Assembly (NCBI GenBank): GCA_003427395.1
Contig: BFEA01000703.1
Span: forward strand, 107,049-145,715
Direction of reading: 5' to 3'
DNA length: 38,667 nt
From: Chara braunii
Taxonomy: Eukaryota; Streptophyta; Charophyceae; Charales; Characeae
The notes beneath the pieces were generated by a model that saw only the letters and a list, made by a program, of their open reading frames with translations, ran no database searches and had not been told where the DNA came from. The stretch's first letter is position 1; every line of letters begins with the position of its first letter. The translations under genes were made by a program, and so were the position numbers. Below are positions 1 to 11,600 of this stretch, piece by piece.

Positions 1-115
1 GGGGGAGGGTGGTAGTGGCCGAAGTGTGCAGGCGGGGCGCGTGCGCCCCCGCCTGGCCCTGGCGAGGCCGCGCGTAAACTCGGCCGCGGGCCCACGGCCG
101 GCCTCCTCAGCCGCA
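1..115 (-). repeat. GC-rich SINE-like retroposon body, cut by window edge
   Basis: This GC-rich block shares a run of similarity with 5640-5725: both read C-rich text around 'cctggcc.tggcg.ggccgc.cg.aaactcgg.cgcg' and end in 'ggcctcctc.gc'. The second copy ends, on the minus strand, in an (AAAT)n tail, so I read this as the body of the same retroposon on the minus strand. The tail side is lost beyond the window start. A tRNA-derived or other SINE is possible; the class is inferred. Confidence 0.45.
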
Positions 116-2550
116 GGATCCGCAGCGTAGAGGGTCACGTAGGAAAGGCATAAGAGACTCCAAGCAGATTGCAGCAGAGCAAATCGCTAATGCGGGAGAG
201 AGATTAGCAGCCATCTCCACATTGCAATTCTGCTCATGTTGATGAGCTGGGCGTCTATCAGCAGTAAGCTAGGCGCTATTGTGACCAAGCTGTAAGGTCA
301 AGCAAGTCCAAGCACACCGCACCTTCTTCCCTTAATAACGCTGTAAAAGTGGAAACTGAGGGCGAGCTGATATCAAAGCCCAAGCTAGAGGCACCGCCAA
401 AATTTAGAAGCAGAGGCGATGAGGAGTAGAGTAGGACAGAAACTAAAAAGGATTAAAAAAAAAGATAATAATAACAAACAAGGGCGGGGTTCAAGGTTTG
501 ACCACACATCAAGGGGACTCAATGTTGAGCAAGAGAATGCCTCAGATATGCAATGGGGAGGCAGAATCACGAACAGGGCCTGCGTGACCCTTTCAAGGAC
601 TCTTTTGGTCCAGTCCCAATGGACTTCAACACCCAGTAATCTACCGACGTCCCTATGACAGATGCATTCCCCAGTCCATCAGGGGAAGATAAATCTCATC
701 CAACTGGACCAGAAAATAAAACAATTAGCAGACTGGTTAATTCAGAGGCTCTATATTAAATTTGGTGTTGCTATGGTTGAGTTTTGGGATCTTTCTTATT
801 TGCAATCATTAGATGTGTTGAATGGCAGTGTGAGTCTGACAAGTGTGTTGCAGCAGGGGTTACCGACGGGAGCCTATGGACTAAAGGGAGGGAAAAGTTC
901 GAAAAACATAATAATGCGTTGGTTCCAGTTATTCTGTCTCTCAAGGGGCCCAACCAGAAGATTCGTCCAATCAGGATGACGAATCTTTAATGTATGCAAC
1001 ATAGTCTCTGAACTATTAGACCAAAGGGCCGCTAGCCATCAAACGGCAAGTCAGGAGGCAGTCTCCTCCCCTCAACGGGACTCGGGGCTAGTGCAGTTTT
1101 CGGAAGATGTAATTATCTTAGGATATACCAATCTATCTCCTCCAATGGGAAAGAAGATGTTTCAGAAAATAATTGCAGTAATGATTAGGGGTAAAAGGGG
1201 GAGGACAGCTGGGGGAAGACTTGTCACTTGATTTTAAGGCAGGCTCAGGAGACCAGCAGCAAGGGCATCAACATCTCCAATTGTAGTCACAGCAAGTGTT
1301 GCTGCCGCAAACACAAAAGCCCCTCCCCTCGGTGAGCCTGCTGACCACACATCATCAACAAAAGCAGGTTGAGGAGATTAGAGACATGGATGAAGTGTTG
1401 CCTAGTCAAAGACAGCATCATCCCCTTTCCACACATCAGATGCAATCAGCTGATTTGTTGTCGCGGCTGACATGGAATTGTTGCAAAAAAGAACGAAAAA
1501 TACAGGATCCCTCTCAGGGATAGCAACAACAGTCGTCACAACAGTAGGTGCAGCAGAAACAGCAACTGGAACATACATAGCCTCCTTTTGAAGTCACAGA
1601 GCCTGCAATCTCAAGAATCCCTGATCGTTTTTTTTTCCTCCTCCAGTCTCCCAGGAAACTGGTAAGAGATTAAAACTGAGGCAGATTTTAGAAAAGAGAC
1701 AAGCCAATAACCCCCAAATTTCGAGATGCGATTTGATTACCCCAGTTCGAAAAAAGGATGAAGAATGGGAAATCGGACTTTCTCCAATTGGGCAGGATCC
1801 GTATGGTGGGGTTACACGAGTTTCTTTCCAAATATTTTGACCCAGGTCCACAGACTACCATTACGGAATCAGGGGAAAGGGCTCAGATAGCCAAGCGGAA
1901 CATTTTTGTCAGATTTGAGGAGCACAAGGAAGATGGACTTAAGTGGCACATGCATTCGGCCTTGCTGGATCTGCAACACCTGAAATTTAAGGCCAATCTA
2001 GTCTGCTCAGGCTCTGACGTGGTCCCTACACTATGAAAATCGGTAACGTGACGACGGTCCGCTTGTTGAGAGGGGGATGGATTTTAGGATAGTTGGTATT
2101 AGTTTCTAGCTTCGACCCCCTTTTCCTGAATTCTATCCTGGTTGGCCGTTAGGGGGATTTGAGAAGGTCTAGGATTCTGGGGCCTCTATCAACTTTTCCT
2201 AGGCTAACTTGAAGTTGTTATACTCAGCGATCTGCGGTTGTTCTATGCCAGAACGACACTGGACGGTGCTGGGGTGTTGGCCCTGTAACCTGTTGACACA
2301 GGAGCGTGAGGCCTGGTAAAGAGATCTGGGGATGCTTTGGGGTGGGCATCTCACGGAACAACCAAGGTTTGCTGCTGGGTCGACGCTGGCCGGAGCTTGG
2401 GCGAGTTGTGTTGCCCTGTAACCCAGCAGGAAGTGGGGGTGTGAGGCTTGGAAGAGCTCGGCAGGGAGAAAGACAACTTTGAGGAACTCTGGAAGGGCTT
2501 GTTAGGGAGCTCGAGATTTTTTGGCGCTTCTTTCACGACCCCAGCGGTCT
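116..2550. other. No recognisable gene; decayed repeat-like DNA
   Basis: The stretch has only short open frames broken by stops on both strands. The plus strand from about 330 to 1000 and 1290 to 2040 has weak coding texture: Ser/Pro/Glu-rich, then Gln-rich CAG/CAA runs near 1290-1570, then a 92-codon open frame at 1758-2036. This could be an eroded retroelement ORF1 or gag, but I recognise no domain. A degenerate tandem pair sharing 'ccctgtaacc' and 'gtgaggc' lies at about 2270-2460. Confidence 0.3.
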
Positions 2551-2553
2551 ATT

Positions 2554-3050
2554 CTAAAAAGAAACGAGGAGAGTGGGAGAAGGAGATGGTGGGATATCAG
2601 GCGTCCTACTAGTGAGGGGGCTAGCTGGTAGGATTGGAATAGGGTATAGCAGCAGTAGAGATGGTGGCTCTGCTGCAGTAAGTCTTGCGGGAGTGAGGAG
2701 CAGAGGATTGATGGGGGGGGGGGGGGTTCTGAGTTGGATTTTGAATCCTGCGTAGTCTTGAAGCCTGTTGTAGTCATTTCTTAAGTAGCTCCAATTTTTT
2801 GAGCCAAAAAAGAACGAGGCCAGTGGGGAGATGGTGGGATATCACGCGTCCTACTAGTGAGGGGGCTAGCTGGTAGGATGGGAATAGGGTAAAGCAGCAG
2901 CGGAGATGGTGGCTCTGCTGCAGTAAGTCTTGCTGGAGTGAGGTAAAGTGGATGGAGGGGGGGGGTTTCTGAGTAGTTTCCTGAATTCCGTTCATATTCT
3001 GAAGTTTGTCGTGGTCATTTCTTTAAGTAGCTCCATTTTTTTCTGAGCCA
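2554..3050. repeat. 245-bp direct tandem duplication
   Basis: Two adjacent copies, offset by 245 bp (for example 'gagatggtgggatatca' at 2583 and 2828). Both contain the same series: a 'cctactagtgagggggctag' box, a 'ggctctgctgcagtaag' box, a poly(G) run (2715-2727 and 2956-2965) and a 'agtagctcca' box ending in 'gagcca'. The copies differ at scattered bases and in the length of the G run. No coding function is seen. Confidence 0.85.
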
Positions 3051-3059
3051 AAGTCGGGT

Positions 3060-3173
3060 AATGGCCCCGGCATCTCAATTTTTCAAAATTTTATGTTAAT
3101 TTCCATATGGGACGCTGGGCCCGGTTCCCAGCACGTGTTGCTCCCCACGAATAGATTGGAGCCTTNTTCCCAT

Positions 3174-3205
<32 letters not shown>
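3060..3205 (+). mobile_element. Poly(A)-tailed retroposon 3' end
   Basis: A short stretch containing 'gttgctcccca.gaat' is followed by 31 A residues (3175-3205). The box resembles the 3' ends seen before A-tails at 27270-27370 and 32040-32250 ('gctccccagaatgg'). The parsimonious reading is a 5'-truncated LINE or SINE 3' end. Base 3166 is an N. The similarity is short, so family membership is tentative. Confidence 0.4.
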
Positions 3206-3209
<4 letters not shown>

Positions 3210-3215
3210 AAATCC

Positions 3216-3300
3216 GGGCAGTTGTTGGTCCTACCAGCCCACGGCCCAGATCAACCTAATCATGTAACAAATCTGAAATCCCGGCCATCGGGTCCTACCG
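3216..3300. repeat. Short direct duplication
   Basis: 'tctgaaatccgggc' followed by 'ggtcctacc' at 3206-3236 recurs as 'tctgaaatcccggcc' and 'gggtcctacc' at 3270-3299. It is a small imperfect tandem duplication with no gene. Confidence 0.5.
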
Positions 3301-3321
3301 GATCGCCGCGCCGTATCGGCA

Positions 3322-3343
3322 CGATCTTAAGATCTTAAGATCG
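3322..3343. repeat. Perfect 22-bp palindrome
   Basis: Three GATC words separated by TTAA form a fully self-complementary stretch flanked by C and G. It can form a cruciform or a hairpin. No protein site is recognised. Confidence 0.8.
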
Positions 3344-3366
3344 CAGGGCCGGGAAGGCCCTGTTTT

Positions 3367-3448
3367 AGGCTGAAACGACACAGGGCCTGTAGGCCCTTGT
3401 TTTCAGGCTTTCAGGCTGAAACGACACAGGGCCTGTAGGCCCTCGTTT
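3367..3448. repeat. 46-bp tandem repeat, about 1.8 copies
   Basis: 'aggctgaaacgacacagggc' starts at 3367 and again at 3413, each followed by 'ctgtaggccct'. Each copy holds the small hairpin GGGCCTGTAGGCCC. Similar GGCCT-rich text occurs in the LTRs at 15990-16135 and 17510-17610, so this may be an LTR remnant. Confidence 0.7.

Positions 3449-3449
<1 letters not shown>

Positions 3450-3504
<55 letters not shown>
3450..3504. repeat. (CT)n microsatellite
   Basis: About 27 uninterrupted CT units. Arg/Glu-repeat open frames across it are translation artefacts. Confidence 0.95.
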
Positions 3505-3506
<2 letters not shown>

Positions 3507-4558
3507 AGGTCATTGCATGTTTTGTTTTGTCGATTAACCGGGCTTTTCGGTGCCCGTCCCATTCTATTCAGGCCAGTTGCAGTCTGATTCCTTTTCCTCC
3601 AGCAACAGTGGCAAGTCAAGTGCTCCAGACATCTGTGCTTCCTTCCATTCAGGCCGAAAACCTTGGACATCCCTGTCAGCCCACACAAGACTTGAAAGTT
3701 GAAAGTCAAATGCTCCATTCAAGAACGTTTGAATGACAGGTTAGCCTTGTTTTCTTCTTAGGTTGCTGTCAGCACACACAGGACTCGATAGTCTAAAGAT
3801 TCTCCATTGAAGAAGATGTGTGGGCCGTCAGATTGTCCTGAAACGCAAGAATCTCTGGAGGCTTGGTAGTTGATAGCTGACGAGCAATATTCTCTGTCGT
3901 TCGCTTTGCAACACTCGTTCTGTTCGTCTCCTTCCCTTCCCTTTCAAAAGAGATGGAAAACAAAATTGGACCATTTGGTCCATTTCTGAATTTATGCATT
4001 ACATCCTTGCGGAGGGGCCAAGTTTATCTCTCGATATCGTTCCAATTTTAACGGATGTCGCAGAAGGACGTTCCTCTCCTTTATTCGGCCTACATCCTGA
4101 TTGGATTCTGGTACACCAGCGGTTGGTATGCCGGAGGCCTGTACGTGTGTTTCGAATGCACTTGCAAACATTTAGCTCATCAAGCTCCACCTTTTTGGTA
4201 CGCATGCATACACAGGACTTGAAAGACTAAACCTTCTCCTTCTGTGTGTGTGTGTGTGTGTGTATGCAGACACAGAAGAGAGTGCAAGAGAAAGAGACAG
4301 CATTGGCAAATGCGATTATCACCTTAATTATGGCAGCAAGGCTGCTATCGGAAGTGGGGTACCAGGTGAATTACCACTTTCTCAAAGTTCTTTCTGAGAT
4401 CTCACAAAGGTCAAGTATCGTGCAAGCAAAATCTACTAATGTATCAAATAATTATTTGGGTCATTCGCTGAACAGATTTCCCATTCCGTTGTACAGAGCC
4501 CATCCGCCTATCGTAGGATTGGTCTTTCTCCTACTTCTTTTCCTTTACTATGAAACCT
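3505..4558. other. No gene seen; contains a (GT)n tract
   Basis: Only short shadow frames are present. A box of the type 'cacaca.gact.ga.ag' recurs near 3686, 3774 and 4209, which suggests an old dispersed repeat. A (GT)n microsatellite sits at about 4243-4262. I see no splice-bounded exon I can defend. Confidence 0.5.
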
Positions 4559-4756
4559 TTAAACCACCACTACTTCCGAGGCACTTTTCTCCGGGGACAG
4601 AAATGCCCTGCGCACCAAAGAAAAAATGAGCCTGCACGGGCCTCCTTTTGGCTGGCATCGCCAGCCATTTTGCTCCGGAGGTTAAGGCCCAATAGTTGTG
4701 GCTGCATGCACCCCACGGCTTGGAAAGAATGACTGGGAAACATAGTGGTGGTTTAA
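4559..4756. mobile_element. TTAA-ended MITE, copy 1
   Basis: A 198-bp element begins TTAAACCACCACTA and ends with the exact reverse complement TAGTGGTGGTTTAA. The centre has a hairpin, GGCTGG-catcg-CCAGCC (4650-4666). The same central hairpin with an aagcg loop occurs in the element at 36711-36898, whose ends also read TTAAA(C/T)CACCA. It has no coding capacity. TTAA at both ends is what piggyBac-type non-autonomous elements show, but TTAA is itself palindromic, so a target duplication is not proven. Confidence 0.7.
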
Positions 4757-4799
4757 ATGTATGGCTTCATGATTCTCAGTCCCTAAAACCAGAGATTAC

Positions 4800-4870
4800 A
4801 GAGCCTCCTCCTCCTTCCCCTCCTCCTCCTCCTCCTCCTCCTCGACCTCCTACCTCTACTCCATCCTCTT
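4800..4870. repeat. (CCT)n-rich pyrimidine tract
   Basis: CCT/TCC triplets dominate the plus strand. Pro/Ser-rich and Arg-rich open frames over it are artefacts. Confidence 0.85.
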
Positions 4871-5460
4871 TTCTTCCTCTCCTTCTTGCCTTCTCTCTCC
4901 ACCTCTGGCCAAGTGCGAGCAATCATACAAATTTCAGTCCCTGGGTCATTTCCTTCATCTCCATCCAAAGAAGTTTCCCCCCAACACCATCAAATTGTCT
5001 CTACAGAGTCCAAACTCTTGACCTGTGGGTTAGCAGTCCTTGGGAATTCCCTGCATTGCGGTCAAAGTTGAAACTTGAAAATACCACGGAGTTTGAGGCC
5101 TGAGTGGACGAGGCAGAAGGGCGATGCTTTAGCATGCTATTGGACGCTGCAGTTTTTCATTTTGCACATGGTCTCCTTCGAGAGAGTAAAGCCTCACATA
5201 ATGAGGATGTGGAAGGTCCAGCAGCAGCGGTAGTGAGCTGTGAAGTGGTCGGCCTGGTCTAAGGCTTACGGGTGAACCACTCGGGGTTCGGGCAACTGGT
5301 TTGTTGGTTCCTGAGTTGCCTGCACCTAAAGCATCCACCTTGTGCACGGCCGCAGTTGTGGCCAACAAGGCCTACCTCGCGGGGTCACAGTGACACCCGC
5401 GGCCTAGGGTATTTGGGTGAGTTGGACATCCTCGCTTTGTTCTAGAACCCCTCTGAAAAC
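4871..5460. other. No gene recognised
   Basis: Mixed-composition DNA without a convincing open frame, tail or terminal repeat. Confidence 0.5.
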
Positions 5461-5745
5461 CAAATTATTGACCCCCCCCAATTTTTATTTATTTATTTAT
5501 TTTTGGGCGGGGGAGCCAGGGGCCGACCTGCACAGGTGGCGCGCAGTTCCGCCTGGCCGTGGCGCGCAAATTATTGACCCCCCCCAATTTTTATTTATTT
5601 ATTTATTTTTGGGCGGGGGAGCCAGGGGCCGACCTGCACAGGTGGCGCGCAGTTCCACCTGGCCGTGGCGCGGCCGCACGCAAACTCGGCTGCGCGGCCT
5701 CGCCGGCTGGCCTCCTCGGCTCCGGCTTGAATCCATGGGGTAGGG
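5461..5745 (-). mobile_element. SINE-like retroposon with duplicated 106-bp tail module
   Basis: Read on the minus strand, a GC-rich body (about 5745 to 5610) is followed by an A-rich (AAAT)n stretch. This order is typical of a retroposon and its tail. The tail module is present twice in tandem, 5461-5566 and 5567-5672, with an exact 106-bp offset, including 8 C residues and four TTTA units as seen on the plus strand. 'ggattcaagcc' near the head weakly resembles a Pol III B box. The body is shared with 1-115. Origin from a SINE is an inference. Confidence 0.5.
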
Positions 5746-6551
5746 GCCCAATCTCAGGCGCTTTTTGGGCAAAAGCATTGATACCACAAGGTGCCTATGA
5801 TGTTGCACTGGCACTAACGGCAGTAAGATCTTCCAATGTTGAAGGAATGAGTGGGTTGAGTGGGAAAGGGGGAAGCCGGAATGGCATGCAGAGAGTCTGG
5901 GAGTATGTAGGTGCAGTGGGAAGGACGGGAGGGGTCGTAGAGCCAATAGTGCATGCGATGGGTGGGGTTGAAACATTGACACGGGGGAGAAAAGAAGGTT
6001 TTGGAGGAAAGGTTGTGACACATGTTAGTGGTGGGACAGTTGTTTGTGCAACTGGAGCGGTGGTGGAGGAGATGGTCGGTTTGGATGGGGTGTGCGAGGA
6101 GGAGGAAGGAGCACTTATTGTGGTAGACTGGTGTGAGGGGGGTTGTGCGGTCGGGGTTGATGGGAAGGAAGCAGATATGATGGTGATTTTGGTGCAGGCT
6201 GCATTATGCATGTCCTGAATTTGATCCTCCAGATCGTTTCTCATGGACTACATAGATTTTTTGATTCCTTGGACATCATTTTAGACACAGGCTGTGAGGG
6301 AGAGTATCATTTTAGTGAGACTGTAGAGAGTTATGGGGGGGGTAGATGATTGGTTATTGTCGGGAGCTTCAGAAGTAGAGGTGTCGTCCGAAGTTGGGGA
6401 GTTTTGCGGAGTTGGTCGCGTTGACAGAGGACATTGTGATGTCCTCTGGACAGGCAAGTCCAAGCTCGGCAGGCGCCTTGGATGGTGTGTGACCAGCATC
6501 AGGCTCTTTTGCCGCGGCCTTCTTATTGGTGCTAGTGCCTCTGCCCATGTA
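5746..6551 (-). pseudogene. LINE ORF1-like N-terminal region, frameshifted
   Basis: Starting at a minus-strand ATG near 6551 the frame reads MGRGTS followed by a Lys/Ala-rich basic stretch. After one frameshift near 6410 and at least one stop near 6250, it continues as a leucine-spaced segment (LYSLTKMILSLTACV ... MRNDLEDQIQDMHNAA). This looks like a short coiled coil. A Thr/Ser/Pro-rich region of about 150 residues (6244-5795) follows. A basic N-terminus, coiled coil and low-complexity linker is the arrangement of plant LINE ORF1 (gag-like RNA-binding) proteins, but no RRM or zinc knuckle is visible. A retrotransposon gag is the alternative. No promoter is seen. Confidence 0.35.
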
Positions 6552-6599
6552 GACGGCGACTAAAACCGAGGTGTGATTAGTGGTAGGAGGGTACAAGAA

Positions 6600-7541
6600 T
6601 AGAATGAATTTAATTTTTTTGGAAGTTCAAAGGTTCAAAGTTACTAAAAATATAAAAATTACGAATTTTAAATAAAATAATAATTATAAATTCAAAGTTT
6701 TTAATTTTCGATATCAAATTATAGCAAAATTGTGAGAACTTTTTTGATAGTAAATTGATCAATATAGATATTAATATCATATTATAGATATAGAGTGAGA
6801 TAACAATCTGATGGGTTTATTCAACTTTATTGGTTTGATTTTTGAATTAATGCTTTTTGGGATTTTGGGGAAAAGAAATTTACATGCTGCAAGTTCAGTA
6901 ATGAAGATATTTTGATAGGGATTTTCAAAATGTCGATATTCGAAATGATATTGGGCGTCCTTTCTGTCTCTTTCTCATATCAAAATTCTGTACTTCTCTC
7001 CTGTTTTCCTAGGGTTCAGATCGTGAAGAAGAGTGATAACTAGAGCTAGAGGGGATTGGATGTTAGTGAAGTTGGTAAGAGGATAGGGAAGGGATGGGAG
7101 ATAGGTAAGGGAAGGGTCGGAGAACAGCGCAGTTATGGAAGAAGTTCAGGCAGGGAAATGGGTGTGACAGTGGTACAATAGCTGGAGAGAAAGGAATAAT
7201 GGTGGGTTGGGTTGGGGGTCGTGTGGATTTGTGATGAGCAGGTATTTCTGAATGGGAGGCCTGGCGTCAGATTTGCAATCACGAGTTTGAAAAACTACAA
7301 TGGGTATGAGAAAACCCTAATTTCGGTCAAGGGGGCAAAACATGAGCAATCGAGCGATTCGGGAGGTCAGGGGTCTTGATTAGAAAACTAATTAAGGTCC
7401 ATAACTTCTTAGCAGGGGTCAGTTTACAAATCGAATTGCATGGGGTGGTAGGGGATGAAAAATCGACCCTACTCACCGCTCCAGGCTTGATTCCGCGATT
7501 TTTTGTCCGTTGGAAAAAATAATGGAAAACCGGGTAACTTG
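6600..7541. other. AT-rich flank without genes
   Basis: 6600-6950 is strongly AT-rich with short A and T runs. 6950-7541 is of mixed composition with purine-rich plus-strand stretches (7060-7210). No terminal repeat or open frame is credible. The mosaic retroelement begins at 7542. Confidence 0.6.
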
Positions 7542-8593
7542 TGCAATGAACCCCGTATCGTGGAAAGCTCATTATTGTCGGGATACAGAATGTCTCGGCG
7601 CAGAATCAATGTCTCGAAATATCGTACATGAAACTCTACTTGTCATCAAAGTATCTCAATGTCTTGTAACCAGAGAAGAAGTTGAGGGGGGGGGTAGAGT
7701 GTCCATCGTTACTGTAGATAAAGCTCCCTGGCAAGCCCACTTCCTCTTCGGGCACCTCCCTACTCGCCACGTCAGCAAACAGTCTCCCCCGACAAGCTCT
7801 GACAGTAAGTAGACTCCAGCCTGGCGCCCATCCCCCAGCGACAACAATGCACAATGTCGACACGTTCACAATCGGGTAAGCTTCCCTTTCTCAATGAACC
7901 ATTCTCACAATCCTGATCCTCCTCCTCCTCGCCTGTACTCCGTCAATGTCGTAATCACTATGACAAGAGCCACGTCAGCATAATTAAGTGCACAACTGGC
8001 GCCGTAGTCAGAGAATGGCACCAGTATAAAGCTCTGGCAGCCCTGCGTCGTCACACCAGCGTCAAGCCAGCGTTAAACCAGCATAGAGCCAGCGTCTAGC
8101 CAGCGTCAAGCAACAAGTGCAAGACTTAATGACCACAGCCAGGGGTTGAGTAACTTATAGCGTTGACGAGTGTTGACCAGCCTCTGCTCTCTCGCATACG
8201 GTGGCCCAGATCGCTCGACCAATGCCCTGGATTCCGTACAATTGCAGAAACCGACGAGTCCCACTTGGACTTTATCTCCTCCGGTCCTCCGGATACCTGC
8301 AAACAACCAAAGTGTGTATCTGATTTGTGGCCAAGGCTAGATTCATGTTGACTTTGATTGGGGTATGAATTTCCGAGCTGAAGTTGACTGTTGACTTTCC
8401 CAAGATCAACTGTCTCATGTTGGACCTCTGAAGGCCTGTTTTGGCCTTGCCTTTAGGTACCCCACAGCAGTAGACCTTCGGGTAGGCATTTTCATGACTT
8501 GGGCGTGACCTTTGACCTCGTTTCGGGCCTTTGACAAAAATGACGACCCACAACCCAAACACAGTTGGTGCATATTTGAGATGAGTTATTACA
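7542..8593 (-). mobile_element. LTR of mosaic element (3' LTR, family 1)
   Basis: On the plus strand this 1052-bp block starts TGCAATGAACCCC and ends GTTATTACA. It therefore has TG..CA ends with inverted TG(C/T)AAT. It shares boxes in the same order with the LTRs at 17791-18845 and 25264-26322: 'atgtctcg', 'cttcggg', 'ccacgtca.caaa.cagt', 'gcacaat.tcgaca', an array of 'ccagcgtcaagccagcgt' (8057-8116), and 'gggccca.tttcgagtt.catcgc' just outside its right end. The pol frame lies immediately to the right on the minus strand, so it is the 3' LTR. The homology is clear but diverged. Confidence 0.7.
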
Positions 8594-8643
8594 TTCCATC
8601 GGGCCCAATTTCGAGTTTCATCGCAGAAACAACTTCTTTAGGC

Positions 8644-11600
8644 TCAATGCTCTTTTAACCCACGCTCATATGCAGCGACAATATCAGGTGCAGTAGGTAG
8701 AAGTTCTTTTCTAGTGACCATCTTGATTCTGATTCGGGTTGTCTTAAACTTTACCTTCTACAACTTATGTGGTCTTTCCCTACCACCTGCGGAGAAGTGT
8801 CCATGTTCCAATATCAGTCTGACTTCGCATCTTCCATTCATGGAGGGAGGAAACATGGACGACCGATTGGGAAACTCTTAGCCTTCTGCATATGGTAGCA
8901 GTTTGGAAGCGTGAAGGATCGTGTATGTCTTGAGGTGAGGGGAGATGTCAATGTGATATGACAATTGGTCTGCGTCCCCTATCACCTTGAGAACTTCCCA
9001 GAGTTCATAGTAGACAGGTAGCAACTTTTGAGACACATTCTCTTCGATGGATAATTTTTTGGATTTCACCCGAACCAAATTTCCTTTTTTAAACCGGGGT
9101 GGTCGACGATGCTTATTTGCTTGTTCGATCATCTGTATTTGGGCTTTCTGAATATTCTCATCCCCCACGAGTGCTTATAACAATAATGTTCACACGTTAC
9201 CGACAGAACACCTAACGCAATCTTTCTGATTGTCTGTATTTGCGAGTGCTTATAACAATACTGTTCACACGTTATCGACAGAACAACTAACGCACTTCAC
9301 AAAGGTTGGAAGCACTCGCAATGCGTATTTACTCTGTCGGTAACGTGTGAACACTATTGTTATAAGCACTTGCAATCTTTGGTAAGTTCTCATCCCAATC
9401 AATCTAATTTGGTCGGACATACACACGCAAAAGTTGTTGCCACAATTTGTTCATCTGCTCAGTTTGACCATTTGTTTCAGAATGTCTACCTAACGACATG
9501 GTCAGTCTTGTGCCATATGCTTCTATCAGTTTTTGCCATTGCTGGGTTGTGAGTCGTACATCCCTATCAGAGACGATGGTTTTCATAAATCCATACCCAG
9601 CAACCCATCGCATCAGGAACTTTTGGATGACGAGTTTCGTTTTTGTTTCCTATGGTAGAGGAAGGAACATCATATACTTAGAGAACCTATCAACAATGAT
9701 CATTACCTGACTGTTTCCATTCCGACTCTTGGTCAGACTCGTGAAGTCAATAAAGATCAACTCACCTGGTTCACTTGGAATACGAAGCGGTCGAAGTAAT
9801 CCCAAAGGATTCTCGTTAGACGACTTATTCCTTTGGCAGACAAGATAAGTTCTCACATAGGTTAGCACATCCTCTTTCATTTATTTTCATTTGAAAAACT
9901 CTCTTACATTAGCATACTTTTGACATTTTCTCTGTGAGAAATGCATATTCTTTCTTCGGTTTGATCGATAAAGAAGAGCAAGTCATCAGTCATTCGGTAC
10001 TCAAGGAAGAGTTCAGGTTTTTTTTGAAGGGCTTAAATGGTAAGACTCCGAATAGGATCCCTGACATACCCTTGTCGGATGTGGTCCTTCAACTCAGTCC
10101 CAATCTCGAGGTAGGTAACAATAACACTAAAGAAATTAGAGTATCTGGACAAAGCATCAACAACCACGTTAGACTTACCCTTAGCGATTGTCAATTCGAA
10201 GTCAAACGTGCTAATGAATGCAGACCATCTTACCAACTTGTCAAAAAGTTATGGTTGAGTCTTAATCCGCTTCAGGGTCGAATGATCGGAATAGATTGTG
10301 AAGTGTCTTCCAAGCAAGTAGTGTTTGCAGGTGTTCAGTGCTTCAACCAAGGCATACCGTTCCGTTTTGTAGGTGGAGTAGCTACCTTAGCAAAGGGAAT
10401 GCATTTATACATGAACTCTATAGGCATATAACATTTACATAAACTCTATAGGCATATAACATTTCCCATCATCCTATTGTCGAATAACCCCAATTTCGAA
10501 CTGACTAGTATAAGTTGTAACAATGAAAGGAAGTGATGGATCAACAATTTTCAAAACAGGGTAATGAGTTACTGCATATTTTAACTTCTTAAACAGAGAC
10601 TCACAATCTTTGTCCCATAGCCAAGGTTTCTATTTTTTTAGCAATCTTCTCATAGGTGCAACTATAAACGAGAAGTTTCTTACAAACTTCCTATAATAGC
10701 TAACGAGTCCTAGGAAGGACCACAACTGTCTTGGGTCTGGGTCAATCTCTGATTGTTGTAATCTTCTTTTCTTTTGGACTTAGTCCTTCTTCATCCATTA
10801 TATATCCGAGATAGAGTACCTCAGACTTAGCAAATTCTGACGGACGTCGTAGGGGGAGGAACTTGGTCGAATCCATCCTTTATCAGTAAGTTCTTGCAGT
10901 TGTCTTTTCAACTCGTTTACTTCCGTCAAAGACATACATTAGATCGGTCATTTGGGAATCTTACTTTCGAGAATGATCTCGATCGTGTGCTTTATAGCAT
11001 GGTAAGTTACTCCCGTAGGTTCAATCTGCAAATTCTTATATTCGTCGAACAATTTGACAATGGAAGGTGGATAGAACGAAAAACATTTTCCTACTCGCTT
11101 GAATGTATCATTATTATGTAGTGTCTAATTTTTTCTTCGTGACCATACTTCGAAAAGCAGGAAAACTCATACAACAGAAAGGCAGTGATGAGTCAGAACC
11201 GGACTTCTGAAACAATTTAATTGACTCCATTTTGAATTTTTCATTCTTTAGCTTGACAATCTTATTTTTGAACTTGACTTCTGGGTCGGCTTCTTTATGC
11301 CAATTAATCCCCAGAATCAAGTCAAAGGGTAGATTTTTTTCGACCAGGAACGTGACTCCATGCAAAATACTTTTCCCTCCCTTCGTTTGAAAATAACATT
11401 TTATACAATCAACAAACTGAGAGACCGTGATAGTGCACTTGTCAGTATGCATAGACGTGATAGGTCTCGGGAGGTCCTACACTCTCATCCCCAGATGCAA
11501 CTTACAAATTGCCTTCTCAGAGATGTAGGACCGTGTAGACCCAAGATCTAACAAAGCACTTACTCATGTTCGCGCAATCTCCACGTTTGCAATCATCAAT

